Assembly: GCF_036850765.1 (NCBI RefSeq)
Contig: NC_089491.1
Location: 89,374,740 to 89,438,739, forward strand
Length of the DNA: 64,000 nucleotides
Reading direction: 5' to 3'
From: Saccopteryx bilineata
Taxonomy: Eukaryota; Chordata; Mammalia; Chiroptera; Emballonuridae
A model generated the notes under the pieces. That model had not been told where the DNA came from, made no database searches, and worked only from the letters and a program-made list of their open reading frames with translations. This document shows positions 9,530 to 19,533 of the stretch, one piece after another. A program made the position numbers and the translations under genes. Every line of letters begins with the position of its first letter. Position 1 is the first letter of the stretch.

Positions 9530-12500
9530 GGGCGTCGGGGTTCGGACCCCCTCCCCGAACTCAGGGTAACATTCAATGTGGAGGGGACACCAATCGACTT
9601 TGAGGTGGATACAGGAGCGGTTTACTCTGCCTTGCAGAGCCCGCTGGGTCCCCTCTCAAACAAAAAAATCCTTGGTCCAGGGGGCAAATGGATGCCAGCA
9701 TAGGTCATGGACAACTGAAAGGACAATGGACCTGGGGAGGGGAAAAGTACAGCACTCCTTTCTGGTCATACCAGAATGCCCTGCCCCGCTGCTGGGGAGG
9801 GATTTGCTTACCAAGTTGGGGGCGAGTATTGATTTCAAACCTCAGGGACCAGAAGTAAGATTCAGTAACCCTCTTGTCAGTCAGCCTGTTGTGACCATGC
9901 TGACCTTGTCTGCTGAAGATGAGTATAAACTGTATGAGACCCCTGCCCCCGGACCCCATTCAACAGAAGACAGGTGGCTTCAGAGCTTCCCAGAGGCCTG
10001 GGCAGAAATGGCAGGGCCAGGATTGGCAGTACAAAGGCCTCCGGTGGTAGTATACTTAAAACCCTCTGCCACCCCCATAAGGGTCAAACAATACTACATG
10101 AGTAAAGAGGCCCGGGAAGGCATTAGACCTCACATCCAGAGGCTGCTAGGACAAGAGATCCTGAGGCCTTGTCAATCAGGGTGGAACACCCCCCTGCTAC
10201 CAGTGAAGAAACCAGGGACAGGGGACTATAGACCGGTCCAGGATTTGAGAAAGGTTAACAGTCGGGTAATGGACATACATCCAATGGTCCCAAACCCTTA
10301 CAACCTCCTCAGTACCCTCAGTCCTGACAGGAAATGGTATACAGTACTGGACCTGAAAGATGCCTTCTTCTGCTTGCGCCTGCATGAGGACAGCCAACCC
10401 CTGTTTGCTTTTGAATGGACTGACCCTGAGAACGGACTCAGCGGACAGCTCACCTGGACGTGGCTACCCCAGGGCTTCAAGAACTCTCCCACCATCTTTG
10501 ACGAAGCACTGCACCAGGACTTGAGTGCCTACCGAGCCTCCACCCCTGAGGTAACTCTGTTGCAGTATGTTGATGATCTGTTACTTGCAGCCGCCACCAT
10601 AGAGCAGTGCAAACAGGGAACTGAGAAACTGCTTGTCGAACTGGCCAAACTGGGATACGGGGCATCCGCCAAAAAGGCCCAGATCTGCCAACCCGAAGTC
10701 ACCTTCCTGGGCTACTCTCTCCGAGACGGTAAGAGATGGCTAACTGAGGCCAGGAAAAAGACTGTTACTCAAATCCCGCCTCCGAAAAATCGGAAGGGCC
10801 TCAGGGAGTTCTTGGGCACAGCAGGTTTTTGCAGACTATGGATACCCGGCTTTGCCGCACTAGCCGCCCCTCTGTACCCCTTGTTAAAGGATGGAACTGA
10901 GTATACCTGGGGAGATGAACAGCAAAAGGCCTTTGACCAAATCAAGAGGGCACTGTTGTCAGCCCCGGCCTTAGCACTCCCCAACATAGAGAAGCCATTC
11001 ACTCTCTATGTAGACGAGAAGGAAGGGACAGCTAAAGGAGTATTGACTCAGTCTCTGGGACCCTGGAAACGGCCGGTGGCTTTTCTCTCTAAGAGGTTGG
11101 ATGCAGTTGCAAAAGGGTGGCCGGGATGCCTACGGGTGATCACCGCTGTGGCCCTCCTGGTCAAAGATGCCGACAAACTGACTCTGGGCCAAAAATTGAC
11201 TGTTGTCGCCCCCCATGCCCTGGAAAGCATAATCAGACAACCTCCAGACCGCTGGCTAACCAATGCCCGCATTACTTATTACCAAAGCCTCCTGTTAGAT
11301 AAAGACAGGATCACCTTTGGCTCTCCAACTGTTTTGAACCCAGCCACCTTGCTACCCAGGAAAGAGGGGGAAACTGTCCACCATCAGTGCAGGGATATCC
11401 TAGCCGAGGAGGCTGGGATCTGGAAAGACTTACGGGACACACCATTGCCACAATCTGACTTAATTTGGTACACTGATGGAAGCAGTTTTCTGTATGAAGG
11501 AGAACGCAGAGCTGGGGCTGCGGTGGTAGACAAGGAAAAAGTAATCTGGTCAGAGAGACTTGCCCCAGGGACCTCAGCCCAAAAGGCAGAACTAATAGCT
11601 CTAACAAAGGCCTTAGAACTGGCTAGTGGTAAGCGGGCCACCGTCTACACGAACAGCAGGTATGCATTTGCCACTGCACATGTGCATGGGGCAATTTACA
11701 AAGAAAGGGGCCTGCTCACATCAGCAGGTAAAGACATTAAGCACAAACAAGAAATCCTAGCCCTCTTAGATGCTGTCATGCTCCCACGGGAGCTGGCCAT
11801 TGTCCATTGCCCTGGGCACCAGAAAGGGCAAGACCCAGTAGCCAAAGGCAACAGGAAGGCGGATGAGGAGGCTCGAGCAGTAGCCATGAGGACTGCCTCC
11901 AACATCCTCACTATAGAAGCAGAGCCATCCCCCACCCTGACCCACTTAAAGGAACCTGAGGATGCTCGGACGTTCCTCCAGATGGCCCACCATCTCACCC
12001 ACCTTGGGACTGACAAACTGGTACAACTGCTTCAGGATGATAAAACATTGACCACCCCCGAGAAGAGGCAAATGGCAAAGGAAATAGTCAAAGCTTGTAA
12101 GGCCTGCCAGATGGTAAATGCCTACCCAGCCAAAGGAACCAGAGGAACCCGTCTCCGAGGCACCAGACCAGGCCAATATTGGGAAGTAGACTTCACTGAG
12201 GTAAAACCTGCCAAGTATGGACTAAGGTATCTCTTAGTTTTTGTAGACACCTTTTCAGGATGGGTAGAAGCCTTCCCTACCAAACATGAGATGGCGGCGG
12301 TGGTAATTAAGAAGATTATGGAAGAAATCTTTCCTAGATTTGGCCTTCCAAAGGTAATAGGGTCTGATAACAGACCAGCGTTTGTGGCCCAGGTAAGCCA
12401 GGGGGTAGCCAAAATATTGGGGATTGATTGGAAACTACATTGTGCTTATAGACCCCAAAGTTCAGGACAAGTAGAGAGAATGAATAGAACAATTAAAGAG

Positions 12501-13067
12501 ACCTTAACTAAATTAGTCATAGAGACTGGCCATAGAGATTGGGTAATGCTCCTACCATACGCTCTTTTCCGGGCTCGAAATACCCCTTCCGCTAAAACTA
12601 ACCTAACTCCCTTTGAAATACTTTTTGGAACCCCTCCGCCTATTCGGGATTTATCCCTCTCTGACATAAATATCCCGAATACCCCCTTGTCTGTTAGGTT
12701 ACAGGCCCTGGCCAGAGTGCAACATTGCCTATGGAAGCAGTTGTCTGACCTTTACCAGCCGGCAGGAGACGGGACCCCGCATCGCTACCAGGTTGGGGAC
12801 TTTGTCTATGTCCGGAGACACCAACACCGAACACTCGAACCCCGCTGGAAGGGACCCTACCAGGTCTTCCTCATCACACCCACCGCTGTAAAGGTCGATG
12901 GCATCGCCGTTTGGATCCATACGTCACACCTCAAGCCTGCTCCTGCTCCTGATGACCAGTGGACAGTGGAGAAAACAGATAATCCCCTCAAGCTGCGTGT
13001 CCGCCGCCGCAACAAATCCCCACCAACCGACCCGGCAGACATGGCAGGTGATATCAGGGACCAGTGA
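9530..13067 (+). CDS. pol: Gammaretroviral pro-pol (protease damaged; RT, RNase H, integrase open)
   Basis: The protease begins after the gag TAG in the gag frame and shows the DTGA active site (near 9607-9618). It then hits a frameshift near 9680-9700 (TAG in the old frame) and continues in the frame that stays open from 9576 to 13067 (1163 codons). Counting codons from 9576: the protease C-terminus with LLGRDLL lies near residue 70. RT has LPQGF and YVDD at 331-334. RNase H begins around Asp634 (TDGSS). The integrase zinc finger has C841 and C844, and the catalytic triad is D872, D931 and E967, with exactly 35 residues between the last two. Residue 933, after the catalytic Asp-Asn, is Arg where the family usually has Gly. 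The end overlaps env. RT through integrase is uninterrupted, so the main defect is in the protease. Confidence 0.9.
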
Positions 13068-14043
13068 CATAGTATGGGAAGTGACTTCCAATGACCATCC
13101 CCCCTGGACTTGGTGGCCGTCCCTGTATCCAGACCTCTGTCAGCTTGCGGCAGGGCTGGAGACTTGGGACATCCCGACCACGGACCCTGCTAGACCCTTC
13201 CTTGTAATATGTCTAGGAACCCCGTCTGCCTCAGACAAGGCCCGATGCCTGCAGACTATTTCAATTTCCCCTAACAGTTCCTATTTAATCCCTGAAAAAG
13301 GAACTCGGTGGGCATGCAGAACGGGCCTGACTCCCTGTGTGTCCACTCAGGCCTTTAACAACTCTCAAGATTTTTGTGTAATGGTTAGGGTTTTCCCCCG
13401 CCTTATATATCATGGGGATGAGGACTTTGAAAAGACGATTGAGGGGCGGACCAGATATAGAAGAGAGCCTGTCACACTCACCCTAGCAGTACTGCTGGGA
13501 GCCGGGGTATTGGCAGGAGTAGGAACAGGAGCTGCTGCCCTAGTTGAAGGACCCAGACAAATGGCCTTGCTAGAGTCTGCTATTAACCAGGATTTAAAGG
13601 CCATAGAGCAGTCAATAGAAGCTTTAGAAAAGTCACTGACCTCCCTCTCTGAGGTCGTGTTGCAAAACCGACGAGGCTTAGACTTGTTATTTTTAAGAGA
13701 AGGTGGTTTATGTGCTGCTTTAAAAGAAGAATGCTGTTTCTATGCCGACCACACTGGAGTAGTAAGAGACTCCATGAGCAAATTAAAAGAAAGGCTAAAG
13801 GCTAGAGAAAAGAGACTACAGTACCAGCAGGGATGGTTTGAAGGGTGGTATACCAAATCACCCTGGTTGACTACCCTCATCTCCACCTTGGCAGGACCCC
13901 TTATAGTACTACTGCTAGTTGTCACTATTGGACCGTGTGTCTTAAATAGACTAACCACCTTCCTGCAGGGGCAAATAGGGACCGTAAAACTCATGATTGT
14001 AAGACAGCATTATGAAGGTTTAAACCAGGACTCAGATCTCTAG
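12898..14043 (+). CDS. env: Gammaretroviral env with central SU deletion, intact TM
   Basis: ATG 12898 overlaps the end of pol in another frame, as in related viruses; the frame is open for 381 codons. The surface part is only about 189 residues, less than half the usual length, and has no CXXC motif. Its N-terminal and C-terminal ends are recognisable but the receptor-binding and proline-rich middle are absent. A furin-type site RYRR lies at residues 186-189. TM follows: a hydrophobic Ala/Gly-rich fusion-peptide-like stretch (about 190-215), a leucine-rich helical region, an immunosuppressive-domain-like segment, a CX6CC motif (C272, C279, C280), a membrane anchor (about 323-352) and a short tail. 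As an envelope it should not bind a receptor normally. Confidence 0.85.
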   Translation: MASPFGSIRHTSSLLLLLMTSGQWRKQIIPSSCVSAAATNPHQPTRQTWQVISGTSDIVWEVTSNDHPPWTWWPSLYPDLCQLAAGLETWDIPTTDPARPFLVICLGTPSASDKARCLQTISISPNSSYLIPEKGTRWACRTGLTPCVSTQAFNNSQDFCVMVRVFPRLIYHGDEDFEKTIEGRTRYRREPVTLTLAVLLGAGVLAGVGTGAAALVEGPRQMALLESAINQDLKAIEQSIEALEKSLTSLSEVVLQNRRGLDLLFLREGGLCAALKEECCFYADHTGVVRDSMSKLKERLKAREKRLQYQQGWFEGWYTKSPWLTTLISTLAGPLIVLLLVVTIGPCVLNRLTTFLQGQIGTVKLMIVRQHYEGLNQDSDL

Positions 14044-14058
14044 GATTAGAGATATGCA

Positions 14059-14075
14059 AGAGAAAGAGGAGGAAA
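14059..14075 (+). promoter_or_regulatory. Gammaretroviral polypurine tract
   Basis: AGAGAAAGAGGAGGAAA ends at the base before the 3' LTR. It is all purine and primes plus-strand synthesis. Confidence 0.9.
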
Positions 14076-14516
14076 TGTAACCGTGAGTGGAAAAGTTCTG
14101 CTTGACCTTTTGTCTAAAATTAAAGAAAGCAGGAATTGACCGCTCCCTACCATAAACCACTGAAAAATTTGCTTAGAGCTAGTGTAACAGTAAAAATAGA
14201 AAATTCCTTCTGTCCTTTGCTTGGCTAATCTTGGCTTGCAGAACAAGAACTGGCCCGCCTCGACCCGATGGAATCATAGGTGATTGCTCTTCCACAAGTA
14301 CCTGGGGCAATCACCCTGAGAGCCCTTGCAACTTCCCTACCTCTTGACTCCTGAATTCCTGACCTGAGATAATGTATAAAACTTGCTTGCTGAAGATTGT
14401 TCGGGGCTCTTGGCCACCTCCTTGCCTTGAGCCCGCTCGCGAGTGTAATAAACTTTTTCTTCTGTTTTACCCACACACTTGGGTCTAGAGTCTTCGTGGT
14501 GCGTCCTCGGTCAACA
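14076..14516 (+). repeat. 3' LTR of the gammaretroviral provirus
   Basis: It has the same length (441 bp) and ends as the 5' LTR, with TATAAAA at 14375-14381 and AATAAA at 14447-14452. It directly follows a polypurine tract and is followed by the duplicated CGAG. Confidence 0.95.
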
Positions 14517-14560
14517 CGAGCAAACATATATATCATGTTTACAAACTTATTTGACCAACA

Positions 14561-14576
14561 TTCCACCCCTTTTGCT
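14561..14576 (-). promoter_or_regulatory. ERV-L polypurine tract
   Basis: The minus strand reads AGCAAAAGGGGTGGAA immediately before the 3' LTR at 14560. Such a tract primes plus-strand synthesis in retroviruses. One T interrupts the purines. Confidence 0.75.
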
Positions 14577-14691
14577 CACTTTACAATCTAAACCACAGGC
14601 ATCTTCCATGATGGTCACTGTGCAAAGAGTAGGATACATTGCATAAACAGAAATAGTACCAACTACAGCAATAGGATTAACAGATCAAAAA

Positions 14692-15273
14692 CTATGGGCG
14701 AAATGAGAGAGCTGTCAGTGGCACCAAGAGAGGCAAATCTTTTCCCTCTGGCAGAATACAGGCCAGAGTTTTATCTGCAGACAGCACTGTAGCTGGCACC
14801 AGAGGCCGCCCTGAGCGGGCGTACCAAACCTTATTGGCCAATATACCAGCATCTGCTGGTTCTATGTGTAGTAAAATAGGGGAACTCATTATTGGCCATA
14901 AAGAAATTACAAAGGTGCCCTTCAAAATGCTGTCCCCTTGAGCACTCAAGGGATAATACACTTCTACCTTAGGTGGCCAGGTGCTGGTTGCCCAAGGAGT
15001 TAACTGGAGGTCCACCTCTAACCCCTTTCCCCATGGTGCCAACAAGGCCACCCATCTCAGATGGGGGGCCTGTACAGTCTAGGGCCAAGTCCATTGAAGC
15101 CGTTGTCCTTTAAGAAGGGCTGTTGGAGCAGGCAAGAGCACGTTGCCCTGCTGTCCGAAACCTGGCTTGAGTAAAATGTCCTTGGTGCGTATCTGCAACT
15201 GAATAGGGGCAGCTGTCCGATGCAGGAGGGCCTCTACTGGAGCTGGGCTTCCCCGTCGAGGTCGCTCATTCAA
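14692..15273 (-). pseudogene. ERV-L pol C-terminal/post-integrase region
   Basis: After the frameshift at the integrase C-terminus, a second minus frame runs from about 15273 to 14692 with one in-frame TAG at 15081-15079. The first part (NERPRRGSP onward) looks like the end of integrase. The second, about 119 codons, is open and has no motif I can name. Some ERV-L elements carry a dUTPase after integrase, but its signature motifs are not evident here, so no function is assigned. Confidence 0.6.
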
Positions 15274-18088
15274 AATCCGAAGTACTGTCCATAAGTGGCG
15301 TGTCCATCCAGTAAGAGAGCCGGTGTCCCCCCTCCTGTCGCAGTCCCTGCTTTAAGAGTCCATTATAATGCTCAATGATGCCAGCAGCCTGGGGGTGGTA
15401 GGGAACATGGTACTTCCAGTCCACCCCCAGCTTTTGAGCCCATTGCCTCACCGTTGAACCAGTGAAGTGGGTACCATTGTCACTTTCAAGGACCAGCAGT
15501 CGCCCGTATGCAGCACTCAGGCGGTCCAGAGCCTGTATGACTGCCCTCTGGTCAGGGTTACGAGCGGGGTAAGCAGCAAGCAGCCCGGTGGCAGTATCTA
15601 CACAAGTGACTGCATACTGGTACCCTTCTGACTTTGGTAAGGGTCCAATGATGTCTATCTGCCATCGAGTCAGTGGGACATGACCCCTCTGGATCTGTCC
15701 AGGTGACACCAGTGGTCTCTGAGGGTGTTCCTTGGAACATACTGCACATTGCTCACAGGCTGCAAGTACCTCTGCATAGGACACAGGCAAGTTCCAAGCC
15801 TTAACCGTAGCCCACATAGTTTTCTGTCCTGCATGGAGCAGGCGCCGGTGGAGCCACTGTGCCACATCACCTGCAGGTGCAGTCTCCAACCATCGCACCC
15901 TTGCCAACGTATCTGCCTCATCATTCCCAGGATGGGCTAGAGGGGCATGCCCTGTGACATGATATACTGTCACCTGCTTCTGGTGTCCTATTTCCCATAA
16001 GTCCTGCCACATGGCCTGACCCCATAATGGACGATGCATTACCATCCACTGGTTAATGTGCCAAGTAGCAATCCAAAGGGTCAGTCCACGATAGACAGCC
16101 CAACTGTCAGTACAGATCACCAGAGGTGAAGGTTCATTATGGGCAACTAGCCAAACAGCTCTTAATTCTGCCCATTGGCTGCTTTGGCCTGTACCCGTGT
16201 CCATCCAAATAGTCTCAGTGGCCAGATGGAAGGCGATAGCTGTCCATTTGGCAGGTTGGCCCCTGCTAGAACCATCAGTATACCAGGCATCTTTGGGGAT
16301 GGGCACCCGCCCCTCCTGGTAAGGACTGACCTCAGGTTCTGCCTCCTGAGCCCCAGTTGCACCTGACTCTAAGGTCGCATAGGTGACTGGACCCAAGACC
16401 TCCTGCAGTTCTGCCCTCAATGGGCTGGTGCTAAGAGCACAGCGTTGTTGCAGATAGGCACCCCACTTGGCCAGGGTAGACATTTGGGCCATACCACTAC
16501 GTGGTCTAGTTGCCCAATCTCTCACCCATCCAGCTATAGGGTATGTTGTTTTGACTGTAACTGGTGTTGTGGTTGTAATACTCTCAGTTGCCAGGAGGGC
16601 AGCATACACAGCTGCCAGCTGCTTCTCTACTAATGAGTAACGAACTTCAGCACCTTTCCACAATTGGGACCAAAATCCAATAGGTTGCCGTAGGCGCTCT
16701 GTCCGCTGCCACAAGCCCCATCCAAACCTCTCCGAGGTTACATGAACATCCAGCTCACAGGGCCTGGCAGGATCAAACACATTCAAGGCCTGTGCCACCT
16801 TGACAGCTCTCTTAGCAGCTGCAAATGAACCTTGCGCCTGCTCAGTCCAATCCCAGTGAACCCCCTTTCGAATAAGGTTGTACAAGGGGCGTAGTAACTG
16901 AGCCAAATGCGGTATAAATGCTCGCCAATACCCCAACAAACCTAAGAATTCCTGTAACTGTTTTACCGTAGTGGGCACGGGATATGCTTGAATCTTATCT
17001 ATAACTGCGTCAGGGATAACTTTTGTCTTACCCGACCAGACAACTCCCAAGAATTTAACAGATAACCCAGGTCCTTGTAATTTGTTCTCGTTAACTGCCC
17101 AGCCACATGCTTTCAAATGGGATAGCAGGGTAGGGACTGCTTGCTCCAATTCTGAAAGAGAATCACTAGTTAGCATAATATCATCAATATAATGGTACAT
17201 GCGGACTACCTCTGGCTGTTTTCATTTAGCCAGGTCAGCAGCCACCAGCCCATGGCACAAGGTGGGGCTATGCAAATAGCCCTGGGGTAACACTGTAAAG
17301 GTCCATTGTCTCCCTTCCCAACTGAAGGCAAATTGGTCTTGACTCTCTGTGGCTATATCAATAGAGAAAAAAGCATTGGCCAAGTCTGCCACAAAGTGGT
17401 ATGTCCCCAACTCATGGCTTAGCCGATCCATCATGTTAGCTATCGAGGGAACAGCAGCGTGCAAAGGGGGAACAACTTTATTAAGTTCCCTGTAATCTAC
17501 TGTCATTCTCCAGGTTCCATCTGCTTTGCGCACAGGCCATACTGGGGAGTTGTAAGGACTGTGTGCTGGCCGGATGATCCCCACCTTTTCTAGTGCAAGG
17601 ATTGTCCCTGTGACTTCTTCATAACCACCTGGCAGGCGGTACTGCTTGGTGTTAGTCACACGCCGAGGGATGGGTAATTGCAAAGGGGAATGTGATGCAT
17701 GTCCCCGCAATACTGCCTTCACAACCCTGATCCGCAGCCAGAACTCCCCAGCTGTAGTTTCCAACCACAGTCCTTGCAAGACATCTACTCCCAAAATATA
17801 TTCAGGAATAGGAGATACATACACCTTATATAGCTTAGGAGGCAGTCTCCCTATCCCCAATGGAATAGTTATTGGCTTCACTTGAACAGTTTGGCCCCCA
17901 TAACCGTCAATGGCCACTGGGGTCCCAGCAAACCGCTCTGGGTTTCCATAGAGAAGGGAACATTCTGCACCTGTATCCACCAAGGCCAACACCTGTTGTA
18001 CATTGGAAGGGGACCAGTGGATAGCCAGTTCCACATGTGGCCTCCGGTCCCCGCCCATCCCTGTTAGACGGGTCCCTTGGCCTTTTTC
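15266..18088 (-). pseudogene. pol: ERV-L pol: protease, RT, RNase H, integrase
   Basis: The frame continues directly from gag after the TAG at 18091-18089. The protease active site DTGA lies at 17977-17966. The RT segments include VDYRELN, LPQGY and YIDD (17191-17180). RNase H contains the TDGSS motif, and the integrase core shows a DID, ESDNG and GIIEH series matching a D,D-35-E triad. A single TGA at 17224-17222, just before YIDD, splits the frame. A frameshift near 15270-15290 moves the C-terminus into another frame. Pol makes and integrates the DNA copy. The class III assignment rests on the RT motifs, the lack of env and the 5-bp target duplication. With only about two breaks in 940 codons it is unusually well kept for ERV-L. 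Confidence 0.9.
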
Positions 18089-19498
18089 CTATTCAAACTG
18101 GTACAATGGGTCTTGGGAGTTCCCCTCTCCCTCGGCTGTCTCTATCATATAATCTTGTAACCGAGCTGTGCGCGCACCAAAAGTTTTATTGGTAGCTGCT
18201 GGGGCCTTTCGTCTCAGTGGCTGGAACTTCTGTTCTGGTTTAAGCTACCGCCAAAGCTCCAAAAGAATTTTATTAGACTGGCCATCCAATTTCCCCTTAT
18301 CTGCTCCAGCCGCAATCAAGTCTACCCACATCTGCGTTCGGGTAACCTTTACAGGCCCGTTTCCCTTGTTAGTTGCGGGGGAAACATAGGCAGCAGCCCT
18401 CACTGCTTTATGATCCCGAGCGGCCTCCAGCTCTCCCAAATCTGCTACCATCCGTGTAACTGCATTGATGGGCTGCCCCACATAGGGGCCCAAGATAGCC
18501 ACAAGTGACCCAAAAAGGGCTGACGGGGCGCTAGCAAGGACAAATTCCCTCATTTTGGCCGTAAACACTTCTTCGTCTGGCCCACGAGACCCAGGGTTGA
18601 AAACAGCATTCTTCATACCTAGTTCTCGAAGGACCTTTACTAACTCACTGTAGCACTGCCACCGACTCATTGCCCCCGGCAGTTCTCCAGCATTCTGCCA
18701 GACCATACGAATGGCAGCCATCACCCATTCTAATAGGGTATGGTCTCCTGGGTTGCCATGGCAGTTCTGAAGACGCTGCCTCAAGGAAGAGTGTGTGGTA
18801 ATGGCGGCCAATTTCTCCATCTCTGTTCCGGAGAGCATGATGCCATCCACCCCTATATCCCATAATCGTAGTAACCAGGCTACCAGGGATTCAGTAGGTT
18901 TCTGCCTAAATTGTGCCAACTCCATCAGCTCTGCCTGGGTATAGGGCCGGACCACAGAGTGTTCCATTACCTGGGCAGGAGGCTGTGGCTGCCCCTGAAG
19001 GACTCTTTGTTGCTGGGTTTTTACCTTCTTGGCGACAACTGGTCGGGCTCTCAGTGTGCGTATGGCAGCTTCAGCCTGAGCCTTCTCATCCTCAGAAGAG
19101 GAGTCGCAAGCGCCTGCTCCCGCTGACTCAAAGCCAATCCACCGGCACGGATGCTGCTGCTCCTTTGGTGACCGTTTAGGCTCCTGTGGCTGCTGGCTTT
19201 AGGCCAGAAGCTGAGACTCAAGCTCTTGAATCCGCAGTTGTTTCTCCAACAACTGCCGGTGAAGATGTTCAGCTTCCAAGGTAAACTGCAACTCTCGAAC
19301 CCGTAATTCCTTCTCCAGTGCTCGCTCCAGTTCCAGCCTTTTCTGCCGTTCTGTTTGTAATTCATGCTGAAGCTTTTGACCTCGGGCAGTTTCCTCTTGA
19401 GTAAAAAACATGTAGCCCATGGCCCCTAAAAGGACAGCCATGGGGAGCCAGAGCAGCAACCAGTACTCTATCCCACCCATCAAGGGTGGTGGCTCCAT
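18089..19498 (-). pseudogene. gag: ERV-L gag (one frame, interrupted by stops)
   Basis: Reading starts at ATG 19498-19496 and stays in one frame to the TAG at 18091-18089, with in-frame stops TAA at 19201-19199 and TAG at 18247-18245. The first 99 codons encode a hydrophobic segment at about residues 12-30, of membrane-anchor type, and then a charged heptad-rich coiled coil. The next block carries an acidic serine patch (SSSEDE) and then the capsid-like core, whose longest open run is 18967-18245. No CCHC zinc knuckle is visible before pol. Gag forms the particle core in retroviruses; here the stops should prevent a full-length product unless they are read through. Identification rests on position between primer binding site and pol, and on resemblance to ERV-L capsid proteins. 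Confidence 0.8.
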
Positions 19499-19509
19499 AC
19501 CAATCTCTG

Positions 19510-19531
19510 AATCCTGCCGGAAACTACGCCA
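19510..19531 (-). promoter_or_regulatory. ERV-L primer binding site, tRNA-Ser-like
   Basis: Two bases after the LTR the minus strand reads TGGCGTAGT, then TTC, then CGGCAGGATT. The two outer blocks are complementary to the 3' end of a mammalian tRNA-Ser. The TTC is an extra triplet inside the match. Canonical ERV-L uses tRNA-Leu; serine priming is known for the related HERV-S group. Confidence 0.7.
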
Positions 19532-19533
19532 GT

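Larger units (their letters stand above)
6463..14516 (+). mobile_element. Gammaretrovirus-like (class I) provirus nested in the ERV-L LTR
   Basis: Paired 441-bp LTRs (6463-6903, 14076-14516) flank a tRNA-Gln primer binding site, leader, gag, pro-pol, env and polypurine tract on the plus strand. CGAG at 6459-6462 and 14517-14520 is the 4-bp target duplication. The LTRs differ at about four positions. A 661-bp solo LTR plus its 5-bp duplication interrupts gag; subtracting it leaves about 7.4 kb, roughly 0.9 kb short of a typical gammaretrovirus, mostly because the middle of env SU is missing. Pol is open, env is open, gag is broken. The copy cannot encode a complete particle by itself. Confidence 0.95.
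5978..14560 (-). repeat. 3' LTR of the ERV-L provirus (split: 5978-6462 + 14521-14560)
   Basis: The two parts total 525 bp, exactly the length of the partner LTR at 19534-20058. The break lies at CGAG, which is duplicated on both sides of the inserted provirus (6459-6462 and 14517-14520). On the minus strand a TATAAA box lies at 6237-6232 and AATAAA at 6087-6082. Confidence 0.95.

Noticed and set aside
13410..13604. Antisense open frames within env, pol and the ERV-L genes
   Set aside because: They are shadows of the sense-strand retroviral frames with no independent motifs.
14692..15051. dUTPase call for the post-integrase ERV-L frame
   Set aside because: The position fits, but none of the conserved dUTPase motifs could be recognised.
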